Shown piece after piece: positions 12,377-23,857 of a DNA stretch of 64,000 bases (the first letter of the stretch is position 1; the number at the start of each line of letters is the position of its first letter). This DNA is from Voacanga thouarsii (Eukaryota > Streptophyta > Magnoliopsida > Gentianales > Apocynaceae). The stretch spans positions 682,001 through 746,000 of the forward strand of contig JANUWF010002356.1 in assembly GCA_026120185.1 (NCBI GenBank), read 5' to 3'. Below the pieces are notes generated by a model. That model did not search any database, was not told the DNA's origin, and was given only the letters and a program-made list of their open reading frames with translations. Position numbers and translations under genes: made by a program.

Positions 12377-14813
12377 TCATTTCCCAATTATATTAATTTT
12401 CATTTGTCAGGTTGAATTTGGGCAAGACTTTGAGCGCAATTTATCATTTTTAGTTGATTGCCGTGGAGCTTTTGGAGGCATGAGTCAACTCAAGGTTGTA
12501 TATATCTTTGGTGAATTAATATACATTTCTGTGGCTAGTAGTATTTTTTCCTCATGTAGTGTTAACTTTGACAAATCATTTTAGTCTATTCTGTTATTGA
12601 TGGATGCATCAATCTAGAAGAAGCTTTGATCTCCAATAGCTTGGGCCAAAGATAAAGTAAACTATTGAGCAGCTTTCATGTTTGCACACATTAGCTTTCT
12701 TGTTTTGGCTTGCAGGAGACTCTTGTTCACTGTAGCAACCATGTAGCCGTTAAAGCCATGCAATATGAAAGTAACCATGTTAGTTTTGTCAAATCTTGCC
12801 TGACTTTTAGTGAAGTTACAATACCTTCTATTCCAGCCTACTCAAGACAGTTGAATCTCTATATTGAAACTGCAGAGGTACTGCTAATTTTCGTTCTGAT
12901 TGATGCATGGTAAGTTTAGATAAGTTCCAACGTTTGGATATGTGTTAATTATGATGCGTTCTTTGCTTGCAGGTGGCCTTGCTATCTGGTCTAGTTTCTC
13001 ATTCAGATGGGTTGATAGATTCGGCAGTCTGGTGTCTCCAGAACTTTGACTTAGCGGATGGTTAGTTCCTGTAGGTTGTCTTCACTTGGACCCTCCTAAT
13101 AATCGCATGAAAGTCCTTTATTGTATCCACTGTTTTTGTAACAAATTCATGCAGTTAATATTGGCAAGCTAACTGCAGTTTGTTCATATGCTTCCCAATG
13201 TGTAAAATGGAGGCAATCAAAGTTGTTGGTTTTGTGTATTTATTATGCTACATATTTTTATGCTTTTGCGAAGTTCATTGTTTATTTTGAATCTGTCTGC
13301 TTTTTTAGGCTCGATGACATCCAATGACCGTGATGCGTGTCCTAGCTCAATATGCAAGTTATGCAGCCTAATCATTTTGGTGCCAGGTCTTCAATTTATG
13401 CTTGACAGTTTGAGTTCCAGAACCCACAACCCCACACAATCTCCCCCCCGGGGAGGTGTTTTAGACCCTTCTTAGTTGTACAGCATGTTTGCTCAGCATT
13501 TCTTGTATTCTTTTCGCACTTGGCATCCAAATTGGATAACGAGCATAACTTCTTATTTCAGGCAATTTTGAACAAGGATTTACGAATGTTCCACGCAGTG
13601 TGTTTGCTTTTCTCAGTTCCCAAACATGGTGGGGCTTCATTTTCTAATTTGGGTAAGTCTACACTATATTTACTTTGTTATTGATGTTATGTCCGAAAAT
13701 GGCAGGATGACCTCAAAACTACAGATAAGAGGACTATGCGCACTTATTTCAGCTTTAGCGGCACAATCCCAGAATTCAAACCCATCCCATCTGTTGCACG
13801 GGAAGGTACTTCAGGGAAGATTGCATGCTTTTAATTTTCGATTGTTCTGTAGAACGGATCAGAAGTGATCTTTTAGCCGGAACTGTACTGGCATTCCTTT
13901 TGCGAAAGAAATACAACCAGAGGGTTAAGATTGAAGCAAGTTTGCATGATGTCTTCCTAGTTGTAGCTTCACTGTTGTCCTACTACTGGGCTATTGTCAC
14001 TAAAATATGCTTGCTTGAAATTAGATTCTCTGCTTCATATTCTGCAATTTGGCGCTGCCTGATTGCAATTTATTACATATCCCAGGTAATAGGAAATGGC
14101 AATTTATTCTTTGGTGACCCAACTTATCTGCAAGAACTTCTGTCATTATCTGGTGTCATCGTTCAGAAGGCAGCCGATATTGTCGCAGAAGAACCTTTGC
14201 AGGTAACTTGCACCCCCCAAAATCTTATTCTTTCGGGTTGCCTACTTTCTATATGTTTCTTCCCTGTTTTCACTTTTGGTAGGTAATATAACTTCCCGTG
14301 AGTTATGATTCAATCCTTAATAGGAGAGTATCTATTGTTTACTATAAATTCCTCGTCTCAGACTACCCGTGGATATATCGCACTTGAAGCTTGCAACTGT
14401 ATTGCATCATCATTCAAAGTAAGTCATAAGCATCCTTTTCTGGTTTCCATCTGAGAAAATCTTCATCTTTTCAACAAGGCTATGTATCTTACCCACCATT
14501 AAGGGGCCAGTGAAGGCTCTTTTCACCCCAAGATTTTGTTCTTCCAGCATCCAATTGTTGTTCTGCCACAAAAACTGAATACAAAAGGAAAAAATTGTTA
14601 CAGAAAAGGAATGATATATGAATCTCACCCTTGCTAATTACAGTTCTGATTCTGAACCTGCTCTGCTCTATACAGGGGAGTGAAAAAATGTCGACACTCT
14701 GCTCCAAGCTGGTGGAAATTGCTGAGCTAAGCTTGGATTCTGGCAATAAATATTTGAAGTCCACAAGAAATTTCTTACATTCACAACAGCTTTGCTCAAG
14801 ACAGGATGTATAA
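4699..14813 (+). CDS. VPS35L: VPS35L homologue (C16orf62-like; Retriever/Commander endosomal recycling subunit)
   Basis: 23 exons: 4699-4812, 5681-5899, 6510-6540, 7022-7206, 7655-7814, 8112-8208, 8538-8707, 8881-9047, 10059-10250, 10368-10457, 11054-11134, 11369-11512, 11700-11782, 12111-12252, 12411-12494, 12716-12877, 12973-13060, 13309-13386, 13562-13628, 13706-13805, 14086-14202, 14362-14418, 14676-14813. All borders are GT-AG, phases agree, and the product is 921 residues (human VPS35L about 960). Family matches include the N-terminal RDYRAEEEACSLP…THPL segment, LMDTSVLQFYPTLFVLATDV, and DDAKETCNNWFCKVSSIREL. In animals VPS35L is the VPS35-like scaffold of Retriever, binding VPS26C and VPS29 to recycle cargo from endosomes with the CCC complex. 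Role in plants is inferred. No partner genes lie nearby. The 13806-14085 region is open in one frame but is read as an intron. AATAAA lies near 15028. Confidence 0.9.
12302..12376 (+). repeat. CA/CT microsatellites in VPS35L intron 14
   Basis: Three dinucleotide tracts, (AC)n, (CT)n and (AC)n, lie within 12302-12376, ending about 35 bases before the exon 15 acceptor at 12411. They lie wholly in the intron. Such tracts are length-variable, and CA tracts near acceptors can influence splicing in other systems. Confidence 0.85.
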
Positions 14814-16104
14814 GTACAGCCAAGAAATGAATGAACAGCTTTTGGTGAAGCTTCTTGCGGCAGTGCATGCCATTCAGATTGATTTTCTTGTATAGGTGTT
14901 GATTTGGTCTTGGGCTGTATACTTTGTTGGGCTACAATTGGCCCATGTGATATTGTAATGTAAAGGATTTATAGGCACCTTTGGTATAAAAGATTTTCAT
15001 ACAACTAAATGCTTTAGTGTATTTATGAATAAAATAAATATCAAAGTGCCATGTATTTTGATTTGGTTGTTTGAAAATAATTAGTTTTATATTTCTTTTT
15101 ACAATTTGAGTGGCAAATCATTTAATTTTTATATACCAAAAATTAATATAATAAATTTTTATTTATTATTTTAAAGAAATTTAAAATTTGACTTTTTAAA
15201 ATTAAAATAATTATATTATAAAATAATTATTATTTCATTATTATATTATAAATTTTTATTTTTGTCAAATTAAATATTATTAATTTAATTAAAATAAAAA
15301 GAATATAATATTAAATATAATTAAAATATTACGATTAAAATTACGTAATATCTCAAAGTATTGAAGTGAAAGGAGGAGGATGGAGAGAACATGTGATATT
15401 TATAAATAGTTAATAAAAATAAAATAAAAATAAAAATTATTTATTTATATTTGTTATTAATATAAGAATATTCATTAGAGTTAATTTTTTTCTATTAATT
15501 TTGGACGGAAAAAAATTAATTTAACCTAATTTCTGTACTTCTCATTTCCATTTCCTTCCCTGCTTTAAAAATAAATCCAAACAATTTTTTTTCCCTCTCC
15601 TTTTATTTCCTTATTTCCAACTCTTGGGGAAATTTAGAGTGTGATTGAGGTGCTCCTCAAGTCAATTTAAAATAATAATATTTAATAATTTTTATTTTAA
15701 AAAATTATTATATACTTATAATATAATATTTTATTTTTAACATTATATTAAACTCTATCGAATTTTATATATTTAATATTTTTTATTATATTTAAATAAA
15801 TTTATCTCAATTTAATCGCGAATTAATTACACCTTAATAATCATAAATCATCTTATTTCAATTATCATAAAAAATTCTAATATAAATCAATAATTTATAA
15901 ACTAAATATATTTATAATTTATATTATGTGTAATACAAATTAATGTACCATGGTCCTGGCATAGAATTGTTCAGCGACCACACCTGCTGTCAAAGTATTA
16001 CTGACGTAGGAACAGGAATAGATACGTCAGAGTGCTAGGGTTTCGGTTTTTGGTTCGATTTCAATCAATTGCAACACTGTTGGGTTTAATTCATAACAAA
16101 GAAG
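14814..16104. other. AT-rich spacer between VPS35L and SFSWAP
   Basis: The first part is VPS35L 3' UTR, with an AATAAA signal near 15028. From about 15060 to 15960 the DNA is extremely AT-rich with no coding signal and no clear transposon ends. The last about 140 bases become GC-richer and form the SFSWAP promoter and 5' UTR. Confidence 0.55.
16036..16043 (-). promoter_or_regulatory. Telo-box motif upstream of SFSWAP
   Basis: TAGGGTTT (inverse AAACCCTA) lies about 62 bases upstream of the SFSWAP start codon, next to TACGTCA-like motifs at 15990-16030. Telo-boxes are common near transcription starts of plant housekeeping and RNA-processing genes. Assignment is by motif only. Confidence 0.4.
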
Positions 16105-19100
16105 ATGGAGCTAGAGGTGGTGGGCCGCCACGCCCTGCTGTTCGACGACGACGCCATGGCAGCCTTTGTGAACTCCAGCGGTGCTCTTGTTGATTGGAAT
16201 TCCCTCCAAATCGATCGTTACGACGTCCGCCACCTCCTCTCTGCTCCGTTGCCACCCCGCAGGCGGCGCAACCCTCAAACTTCTTCTCAGCCCTCCGATT
16301 TCGCATTTGAATCTGAACTGGACCAGGAACGTTATTTGGACCTTCCTCCACCTACTGATGAACCAGGTAGTTTATTATTTTTTTGACTATTTTTCTTTAT
16401 TGTGAGTCATATACCATCTGTTCTCTCTTTACTTTTTACAAATTTGTTAGCCTTTTGGTAAATCTACTAGCTTTCTCTACTTAGCTGTTTGTCTGGATGT
16501 TGTGGCTGCAATCGTTTGGAGTGTAATATACAAAGATAGATACAGCTTGTGTAAGAGTTTTACTTTGTATTGGTAATTCGATAAAAAATGAGCAGAAGTG
16601 AGGGGGAATTTTTTTTTCTTGGGGCGGGGGGGGGGGGGGAGGAATCATGTGTTCACGAAGACATATACAGCTTGTGTAAGAGTTTTAGTTTGTATTTGCT
16701 GTGTTGAGGCAAAAAAGATTTATTCTGTAGCTTGTTCAAAAAACAGGGTTGAGGAAGTGCTTAATTCCTACATATTTTGAGCCAATATTGTACTTCTTTC
16801 CAAAACAGTTTTAAATCTGCAGGAGGATATTAATTTTCCAACTATTGCATCTCCATCTGACAAGTAAGATTATTTTACCTTATCCTATCATTTTGTTTTA
16901 GTTTGTCTTTTACCTTTATGATGGTTTCACAATTAGTGTGTTTATCATGTTATGCTTTTTTGCTTCTATGTCATTTTAAGAAAGGAAACATTTTTTCCTA
17001 TTTTTTAGAGGGTGAAGATGCTGAAAAGCCAGAGGATATCAGCGGCTACCATGCTGTGGCTTTCTCTTATGGAAACAATAATAACAACTCAGCTGAGCAG
17101 AAAAATGCTGAGGGAGAGTTGGAATACTTTCAATTCCGTCCTCCTTTTGCAGTGCCAGAGAGCCTTCTTCAGCACTTGGTAAGTTCATTTTTCTCCAACA
17201 TGTCCCTTTTGTATGTGGTTAATACTTTAATCTTGTTGTTTGTATGCTAGCTGGATTCCTCATGCGGCCAATCATAATTGTCAGAGATGTGCATGTTATT
17301 CTAAGGCTCACCCTGTCTAAGTTTCAGATGCTCGGAGCAGGAATGGAGTTATTGTGATCTAAGGTTGCCATTCACGGGAACCTTGTTCCCTTTTGATGTC
17401 ATGACCCGAGGGGCTATACAGGTGGGATTAGGAATATAGATATTTTCTTTTCATGGACTGGCATCTTTACTGCCTGAAGAGGCAAATCACAAGTAACATG
17501 TTTTTTAGAGCTTTTTTGGTGTTCATTATTGGGGTTTACATGTTTCAGTAGATTTATGTGTCCTTGGAGTTGTATTTAGGAGCTTCAGTGCTAATATGTT
17601 TTGGATTTGCAATTCTGAAGTAATTCATTTTTTGACAAAGCTTCTATTTCCTTTTGCTTTTGCTTCTTTTACAGCCCCCTACCGAGAAGATACACCAGAT
17701 CATTGCAAGGACTGCTATGTTTGTCAGCAAACATGGTGGGCAATCAGAGATAGTTCTAAGGGTAAAGCAGGGAGACAACCCGACTTTTAGGTTCCTGATG
17801 CCTGATCATCACCTTCATCCGTACTTTAGGTTTCTAGTTGATCATCAAGAACTCTTGCAAGCTGACATTGATGGGAAAACTCAATCTGAGGACCAAGTGG
17901 TCAACACTAACCAGAATTCAGCTGTAGGAGGGGACCAGAATTCAGCTGTAGGAGGAGCTTTGTCTTTGCTAGGTTCTGTTTATGGTTCTGGAGAGGATGA
18001 GGATTCTGCAATAGAGGGTGACCATGATGTTATAAATGTTGCTTTACAGAAAACCGTAAATACCAGTAGTCAAAGGGATTCTCATGGTTTGCAGAAAACT
18101 GAATTTAGCTCAAATGGAGCTGAAAAAGATAAAGATGATATCATGACCAAGCATCCGCCAACTTCCAACAAGGAGAAGGCTCCCATTCTGAAGAAGAATC
18201 CTTCAATTGCTGCATCTAAGACTGGAATTACTAGCAGCATTAAACAAAAAGATGACTCTGCCTCATCTTCTTTTTCTCTGGGGAAGTCAAAGGAGCCTTT
18301 GATATTGGAGCCTCCTTCTGATCTAAAGAGATTAATTGAAAAGATTGTCGAATTTATAGTAAAGAATGGAAAGCAGTTTGAGACTACACTACGTGAACAG
18401 GACAGCAAACATGGGAGATTTCCTTTTCTTCTGCCATCAAATCAATATCATCCTTACTACCTGAAAGTACTCCAGAGAGCTGAAGAGGTGCGTGATCTCT
18501 CCCTCTGTTTTGATCCTTTTTTTTTTTTGTGTGTGTTTGGAGGGTATGGTGGGTGTGGGTGTGTTTTTTTTTTTTTTCGGTGGGTGTGGGGGTAGCAGGT
18601 TGTGTGGTGGGGTGTAGGCACTTGTTCATGTATGGCATTTCTTAAATACATTTGATGTTTATTCTTGGTGTTTTCTGACCGTAGTTCTTTTGGGGTGCTT
18701 TAATGAATTCATATCCATCAAATCCTGAGTAATTTGTTGTTGTAATGTTTTTATTTATTCCCTTTGTTTTGCTGATGCTTCTGAGCTTTCTTTGCAGTCA
18801 AAAGTAGGTGCCAGGAACTCCTTTCATGGAAGAGATGATTTGGCAGGGCATAGTCGGGACAAGAGAGCTCTTCTATCCAAGGAGAATGATGCTTCATCAT
18901 TAGAATCAGGTGGATCTGATTTGCCCTTTGAATCCGACAGGAAAGAGAAGTTCAAGATGGTAATTGGCAAATCAAAGAAAGATATGCAAGATTCGCACTC
19001 AAAAGTAACCCAACAGGAATTTGGGATAAGTGTAGATGCAGCTGCTGCAGCAGCTATTCTTCAGGCGGCCACAAAAGGCATTAGAAATCCAAATCTGGGA

Positions 19101-20345
19101 ATCATTTCAAGCATTGGTATGAATGATAGGAGTCAGGGCCGTGGCAGTGAAGTTGCACAGGATGCAAGCTTCAGAAGTCAAGGTTCATCTCAACCGAATA
19201 ATATCATTCAAGATCAAGGTGGAAGATATAATTCCTCTGTGCCTGTTGCCCAGTCAACAAAAGGAACTGTTGGTGAAACTGCTGGGGAGGTGGACTCCTC
19301 TGAAGCACGCATGACTAGAGATCAGAAATTGAAAGCCGAGAGGCTGAAAAGGGCAAAGATGTTTGTTGCAAAGCTAAAAAGTGGGGCTGGGCCATCTACA
19401 GCTGAAATATCACGCGCTTTGTCAGCAGAACATGTAGAAGCAGGAGCCTTGGCGGCTGGTGCAAAGGTTAATCTCGTTGACAAAGCAAAAGAAGACAGCT
19501 TCGTTCCTCTAGATGATTGCATCCCTGAAGCAAGTGAAAATACTGGAAGAAAACATTTTGGTGATGAATATATTGAACGAAGATCGAGGAGGAAATATAG
19601 GTTAAGGTCTGAAAGACATTATATGGATGATGAAAATGACGATTATGAAGATACAGAGGAGAACCTCTCAAGGAAAAAACACCAATGTCGTGGATCTTCA
19701 CGGGAAGGCAATGGTGGAGGAGAAGAAGATGAAGAGGAAAGGGCTCACAAACGCTCCAAAAGGAAGCACAAGTCTCGCCATTCTTCAGATGTAGAAGACA
19801 ACAATAATGAAGACCGGAAAGAAAAGTCTCATAAACAGTCTAGGAAGAAACATCGATCTCACCATCATTCCCATGAAGAAGATGATGATGATGATGATGA
19901 GAGAGATGTTGAGAGGAGCTATCACAAGCACTCAAGCAAGAAGCATTCTTCACACCGTTCTTCCCATGAAGGGGACGATAAAGGAGATTATGAAAACGAA
20001 AAGTATCACAAGCACTCTAGGAAGAAGCATCGATCTCATAGATACAGTCATAAACACAGAAAAGAATCGCATCGAAGGTCCAAGCACGAGAGCTCTTCTG
20101 ATACTGAGCATAGGGACCATTCAAGATATGAACCCTCAGAAAGGGAGGACTTGGAGGAAGGCGAGATCGGTCCAAAAGAGTCAGATCAGTCTAGAGGAGG
20201 AAGCATGGCTGATGATAGTGGCCGTGAGACTTCAATGAACATTGCAAGTACACGCCCAAGGGCCATGTCTCCACCCGTTGAGACTACTGAGGTCTCTGAT
20301 GATCTCCGGGCCAAGATACGTGCAATGTTGATGGCAACTAGGTAA
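16105..20345 (+). CDS. SFSWAP: SFSWAP-type splicing regulator (DRY-EERY and two SURP domains)
   Basis: Four coding exons: 16105-16366, 17009-17178, 17675-18487 and 18798-20345, giving 930 residues. The N-terminus (GRHALLFDDDAMAAFV, then WNSLQIDRYDVRHLL) is the DRY-EERY region. SURP1 lies at about residues 147-200 (IHQIIARTAMFVSKHGGQSE, then HHLHPYFRFLVDHQ) and SURP2 at about 355-415 (IEKIVEFIVKNGKQFE, then NQYHPYYLKVL). The C-terminal half is charged, with many SRKKHRS-like and HHSHEED-like blocks (about 590-850) resembling an RS domain. It ends DDLRAKIRAMLMATR. SFSWAP proteins act in the nucleus on alternative splice-site choice; the animal founder regulates splicing of its own transcript. 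Target choice here is not known. Intron 1 contains a possible alternative exon at 16823-16863. Confidence 0.92.
16823..16863 (+). other. Candidate poison cassette exon in SFSWAP intron 1
   Basis: This 41-base segment is bounded by AAATCTGCAG on the left and GTAAGA on the right, a good acceptor-donor pair inside the 642-base intron. Joined after exon 1 (phase 1) it meets an in-frame TAA within four codons and, not being a multiple of three, also shifts the frame. Inclusion would truncate the protein in the DRY-EERY region. Use of this exon is inferred from signals only. Confidence 0.35.
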
Positions 20346-21518
20346 TATTCTTGGCATTAAAGAAAGGTAGAGACTAGAGAGGTGGAGAGAAAGAAAAACC
20401 ATGGATGAAAGGACAATGAACAAGAGGGAATAGTGGGGGGCACACCTGCTTTGTAAAACTACTACAGAATTTCATTCTGCTATGGAGGCTTGTTTTCAAT
20501 ATAATTATTTGGCGTCCAAGTTTTCTCCTTTATAAGTGGCAGATTTATCAGTATATTCAGTCTCATGAGATTAGATGGTGAACTCAATTTCTGCTGCAAT
20601 AAACTTAAAAAGCTTGAAAGCCCACTCTGTCTTATTTTCCTCTTCTAGCATTCTACTCCCAGGAACCGGCTTTGAAAAGCCTTTTGGCAGAGTATCTTCC
20701 TCTTTTTTTTTTGGGGGTGGGGGGCGGGGTTGGATATTCACAACCTCCGGACATCTCTTTTCTTTTGCGTGCTTGACCTAATCCATTTTTGGTCCATACA
20801 CAGATATTAACATCTGCAGAGGACCTGCGTGCAATCTGGGCAGAAAGGCACATTTTGGGCTTTTCTACAAATTGCCGACAGTAGAATATGAAAACATATG
20901 GTAGTTTGCCAATCTGTCCAACCCCGTATGGAAAGCATTTGTATACTGTTCCTTTATCAAGCAGTAGGCTGTGGATAACAATCCCAAATTTCTAAAGATA
21001 GTTGTTTTCATTATGATATATCAAGTCTGTGCCATTCAAACGTTCTATCTAAATTTATTTAACTTTGACGGTCTCCAATATTTTAAGACTATGACATAAC
21101 ACAATTTGCCTTGACAATCAACACATCGGTATTGTGGGTTGATTATTAAATTACCCTCCCTCTTCTCTGATTTTTTTTCCTAATATTATCTTTATCATTA
21201 CTAAATTACAGTATTAGTTGATTTTTAATTTACAAACTAATTTTATAATTCTTAATAAAGATAATTCAGTCTTTTTATCTTAAAATTATATAGGTATTAG
21301 AATTTTTTTAATATGTTTAAATTCTTTAAAGTTTAAAAGTAATAGATATTTGAGAATATAATTCAAATCCAAATAGAAGTGGTCGTTCTTCAAAGTCTAC
21401 TCCCTTTCCATAACGTTGCCGGACCCAATCGTTCTCAGAGGGATAAGTTTTTTCAACCTCGTGAGTTGTCAAGTACGTCACTCACGTTTAATTGCAAAAT
21501 CTGCCAGTCCACCTTTCA

Positions 21519-21598
21519 CACACACACACACACACACACACAACACACACACACACACACACACACACACATCCCCTCTCTCTCTCTCTCTCTCTCCC
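21519..21598 (+). repeat. Compound CA/CT microsatellite
   Basis: Two (CA)n blocks separated by one AA step are followed by a (CT)n block of about 20 bases. The tract is noncoding and probably polymorphic. Confidence 0.9.
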
Positions 21599-22206
21599 TC
21601 ATTTATGGGTGTTTATTCAATTTTTCGGCTTAATTTCGATTTTAAATTTTAATTTTCAGTTCAATTTTATGAAATTTGGACAAAATCAAATAGAATTGAA
21701 ATTTCTATCAAATTAAATAAAATTGAACTGAAATATTAAAAAATTATAATTTATATAAATAAATAAATAATAATAATTAATTTAATATTAATTGTATATT
21801 TTAATTAAAAATAATTTAAATTTTTAATATTTTGTTTCGAAAAATAAAAAATCAAACTGAACCGAATTGTACAACTCTAGTTCTATCATAAATATTCTCA
21901 CAACTTTTGTCCTAGGTCTTATAAATGATATAAATTGCGAGACGTATAATATAAAGTTAGAAATTAAATTCGTGACCTTATAAGAATATTATCATTTATT
22001 TTTTATTTAATTTATAATTAAAATGTTTCTAAATAGTAATATTTGAAAATCATAAGGCAGCTGTTGAATATTATGTTTCAGGTAGGTATACAGTGTTTTG
22101 CAACTTGGAAATTTCAAACTTTGTCTTCGTCATAAGTAGAAATTTTACCATGCCTAACATTTGAGATCGAATCCCTGTGCGCATGTTTGTTGGCTGCATA
22201 TCGGGA

Positions 22207-22209
<3 letters not shown>

Positions 22210-22239
<30 letters not shown>
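22210..22239. repeat. (AT)n microsatellite
   Basis: About fifteen uninterrupted AT units in intergenic DNA. Confidence 0.9.
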
Positions 22240-22243
<4 letters not shown>

Positions 22244-23375
22244 TATTTAAATAATTAATAGTTATGACTCGAAATAAATCTTGAATGATTTCTGATTAAA
22301 AGGGTTAAAGTGACTGGTCAAATGGACCTTCAATTGTGGCAGGCAGATGATTTTCTCTGCTTGAAGGCTAGATGGGGACTAGTAGCTCTCAACACTAATA
22401 ACCAGCTTATGAATTGAATAAATGGAAATTGACTCAACAAGAAGTTTTTACTTGGATTCAAAGAGACACTAATTAGTCTCGGGTGTTAGATCACGATGAT
22501 AAATATTGGTCTTTCTACATTTTGTCTAGAGTTCGAATCTCATTTGGAATATAAACTCATCGCACAGAACTTGCTTAGTGGGGTTTACTCTTTAGGTGTA
22601 ATTTACAGACGGTTTCATATAATGAAATTTATTTAGAGTGCACATTTAATAAGTGGTTGCAAATTCCCTTGTCTAAAAAAAAGAAAATAAATAAATAAAT
22701 AAGACATTAGCTAGTGACTACTATTTCACAAATTGGATATCAATTTGTAAATTTATATCTATCCTAAATAAGATTAAGTAATCGATTATTTAATGAATGT
22801 AAGATATTAATCATGATACGTATAACGTATAACGTAAAATATTATCTGTCTATTGACAAATTCTTTATTTTAATAAAAAACTATATGCAAATATCTCGAG
22901 TTTTTAGAGTGATATCAATTGGGAGATTTAAAATTTCAGTTGATTGATTAATCCAAAGTCTAGAGCTGACTAAGTTTGTCTTTCCTCATCTACTTATGGA
23001 TTAGTAATTTAATGGGGAATTTTGAAGACTGGAATACGCAAGTCAAGAGGATTTGAGGTCTTAGGACTTGAAGGTCACAATTTGGATCAAGCTTTGAATC
23101 CACCTTTATCCTATTTTATAAGCTCTACCTATCACAAAAATTTACTTTCCATGTTTAAACCGTGAAAATAATCTCTTTGTAAAAAATATAAGGGGAAGGC
23201 TGCATACATTATGCGCTTCATTCTTCCTACCCTCACGTGATAAGATGTATTTAATTAGACACTAGGGTTTACCTTTTTTTTTTTATACTTATATTCTTAT
23301 TTTTTTATTATATAGTACTCTAGTAAACTTTCTTAATTTTTATACAAAATCTATTACAATTATTTCAAAAATATA

Positions 23376-23380
23376 GTAAG
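23376..23380. repeat. Left target-site duplication of the copia element (GTAAG)
   Basis: GTAAG immediately precedes the left LTR and is repeated exactly at 28954-28958 after the right LTR. A 5-base duplication is the usual size for Ty1-copia integration. Confidence 0.9.
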
Positions 23381-23731
23381 TGTTATAAAATTTGGGTAGT
23401 GTTAGAATAAAATCTACACACTATACACTAATAAAACTCTAATTATTCTTTGCATAAGAATTTCTCTCTTTCTTTTCTCTCACAATTTTCTCTAATCTTT
23501 CTTTCACTAAATAATGGTGTATTACAAGCTTAGAGAATATCTCTATTTATAGAGCTCTAATTAGTGGATTACATCATGGCATACATCATCTTCCACTAAT
23601 CTTAATTAGTGGTGTCTCCACTAAATGGTGGACATCCATAAAAATCTTCTCTAATAATTCATATAAATTCATAATTAGTGGAGCCTCCACTAATTAATGG
23701 AACTTCCAATAATTTTAAGATATTCATAACA
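23381..23731 (-). repeat. 3' LTR of the copia element
   Basis: 351 bases, bounded by TGTTAT/ATAACA. On the minus strand a strong TATA box (CTATAAATAG, 23543-23552) marks the promoter. Upstream of it, at 23560-23694, lie six alternating copies of ATTAGTGG and its complement CCACTAAT (one copy is CCACTAAA). The LTR ends directly at the polypurine tract. Confidence 0.95.
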
Positions 23732-23740
23732 CTCCCCCTT
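23732..23740 (-). other. Polypurine tract of the copia element
   Basis: AAGGGGGAG on the minus strand, immediately upstream of the 3' LTR. This is the expected position for the plus-strand primer of reverse transcription. Confidence 0.85.
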
Positions 23741-23857
23741 GGATGTCCATCCATTACATAAAGAATATGCCTCGTTAAAACCTTATTAGATAAAAATCCA
23801 GTGGGAAAAAAAAATCTAGTGAAGGAAAAAGAATACACTATTCTATATGTCTGTTTA

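Larger units (their letters stand above)
20346..23380. other. Gene-poor stretch between SFSWAP and the copia element
   Basis: It contains the SFSWAP 3' UTR, a T-run followed by a G-rich run at 20702-20732, CA and CT microsatellites near 21519-21598 and an (AT)n tract at 22210-22239. tRNA-like box B motifs occur near 22157 (GATCGAATCCC) and 22517 (GTTCGAATCTC), which could mark old SINE remnants, but no box A or element ends are clear. No gene is recognised. Confidence 0.5.

Noticed and set aside
18384..18651. Minus-strand frames rich in HTHT and KKKK
   Set aside because: They arise from the low-complexity G/T intron tract and the opposite strand of SFSWAP exon 3.
21379..21716. Open frames with long HTHTHT and SLSLSL runs
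   Set aside because: These are translations of CA and CT microsatellites.
22480..22680. tRNA gene or SINE suggested by a box B motif (GTTCGAATCTC near 22517)
   Set aside because: No box A at the proper spacing, no cloverleaf and no clear ends. The same holds for the motifs near 22157 and 39990.
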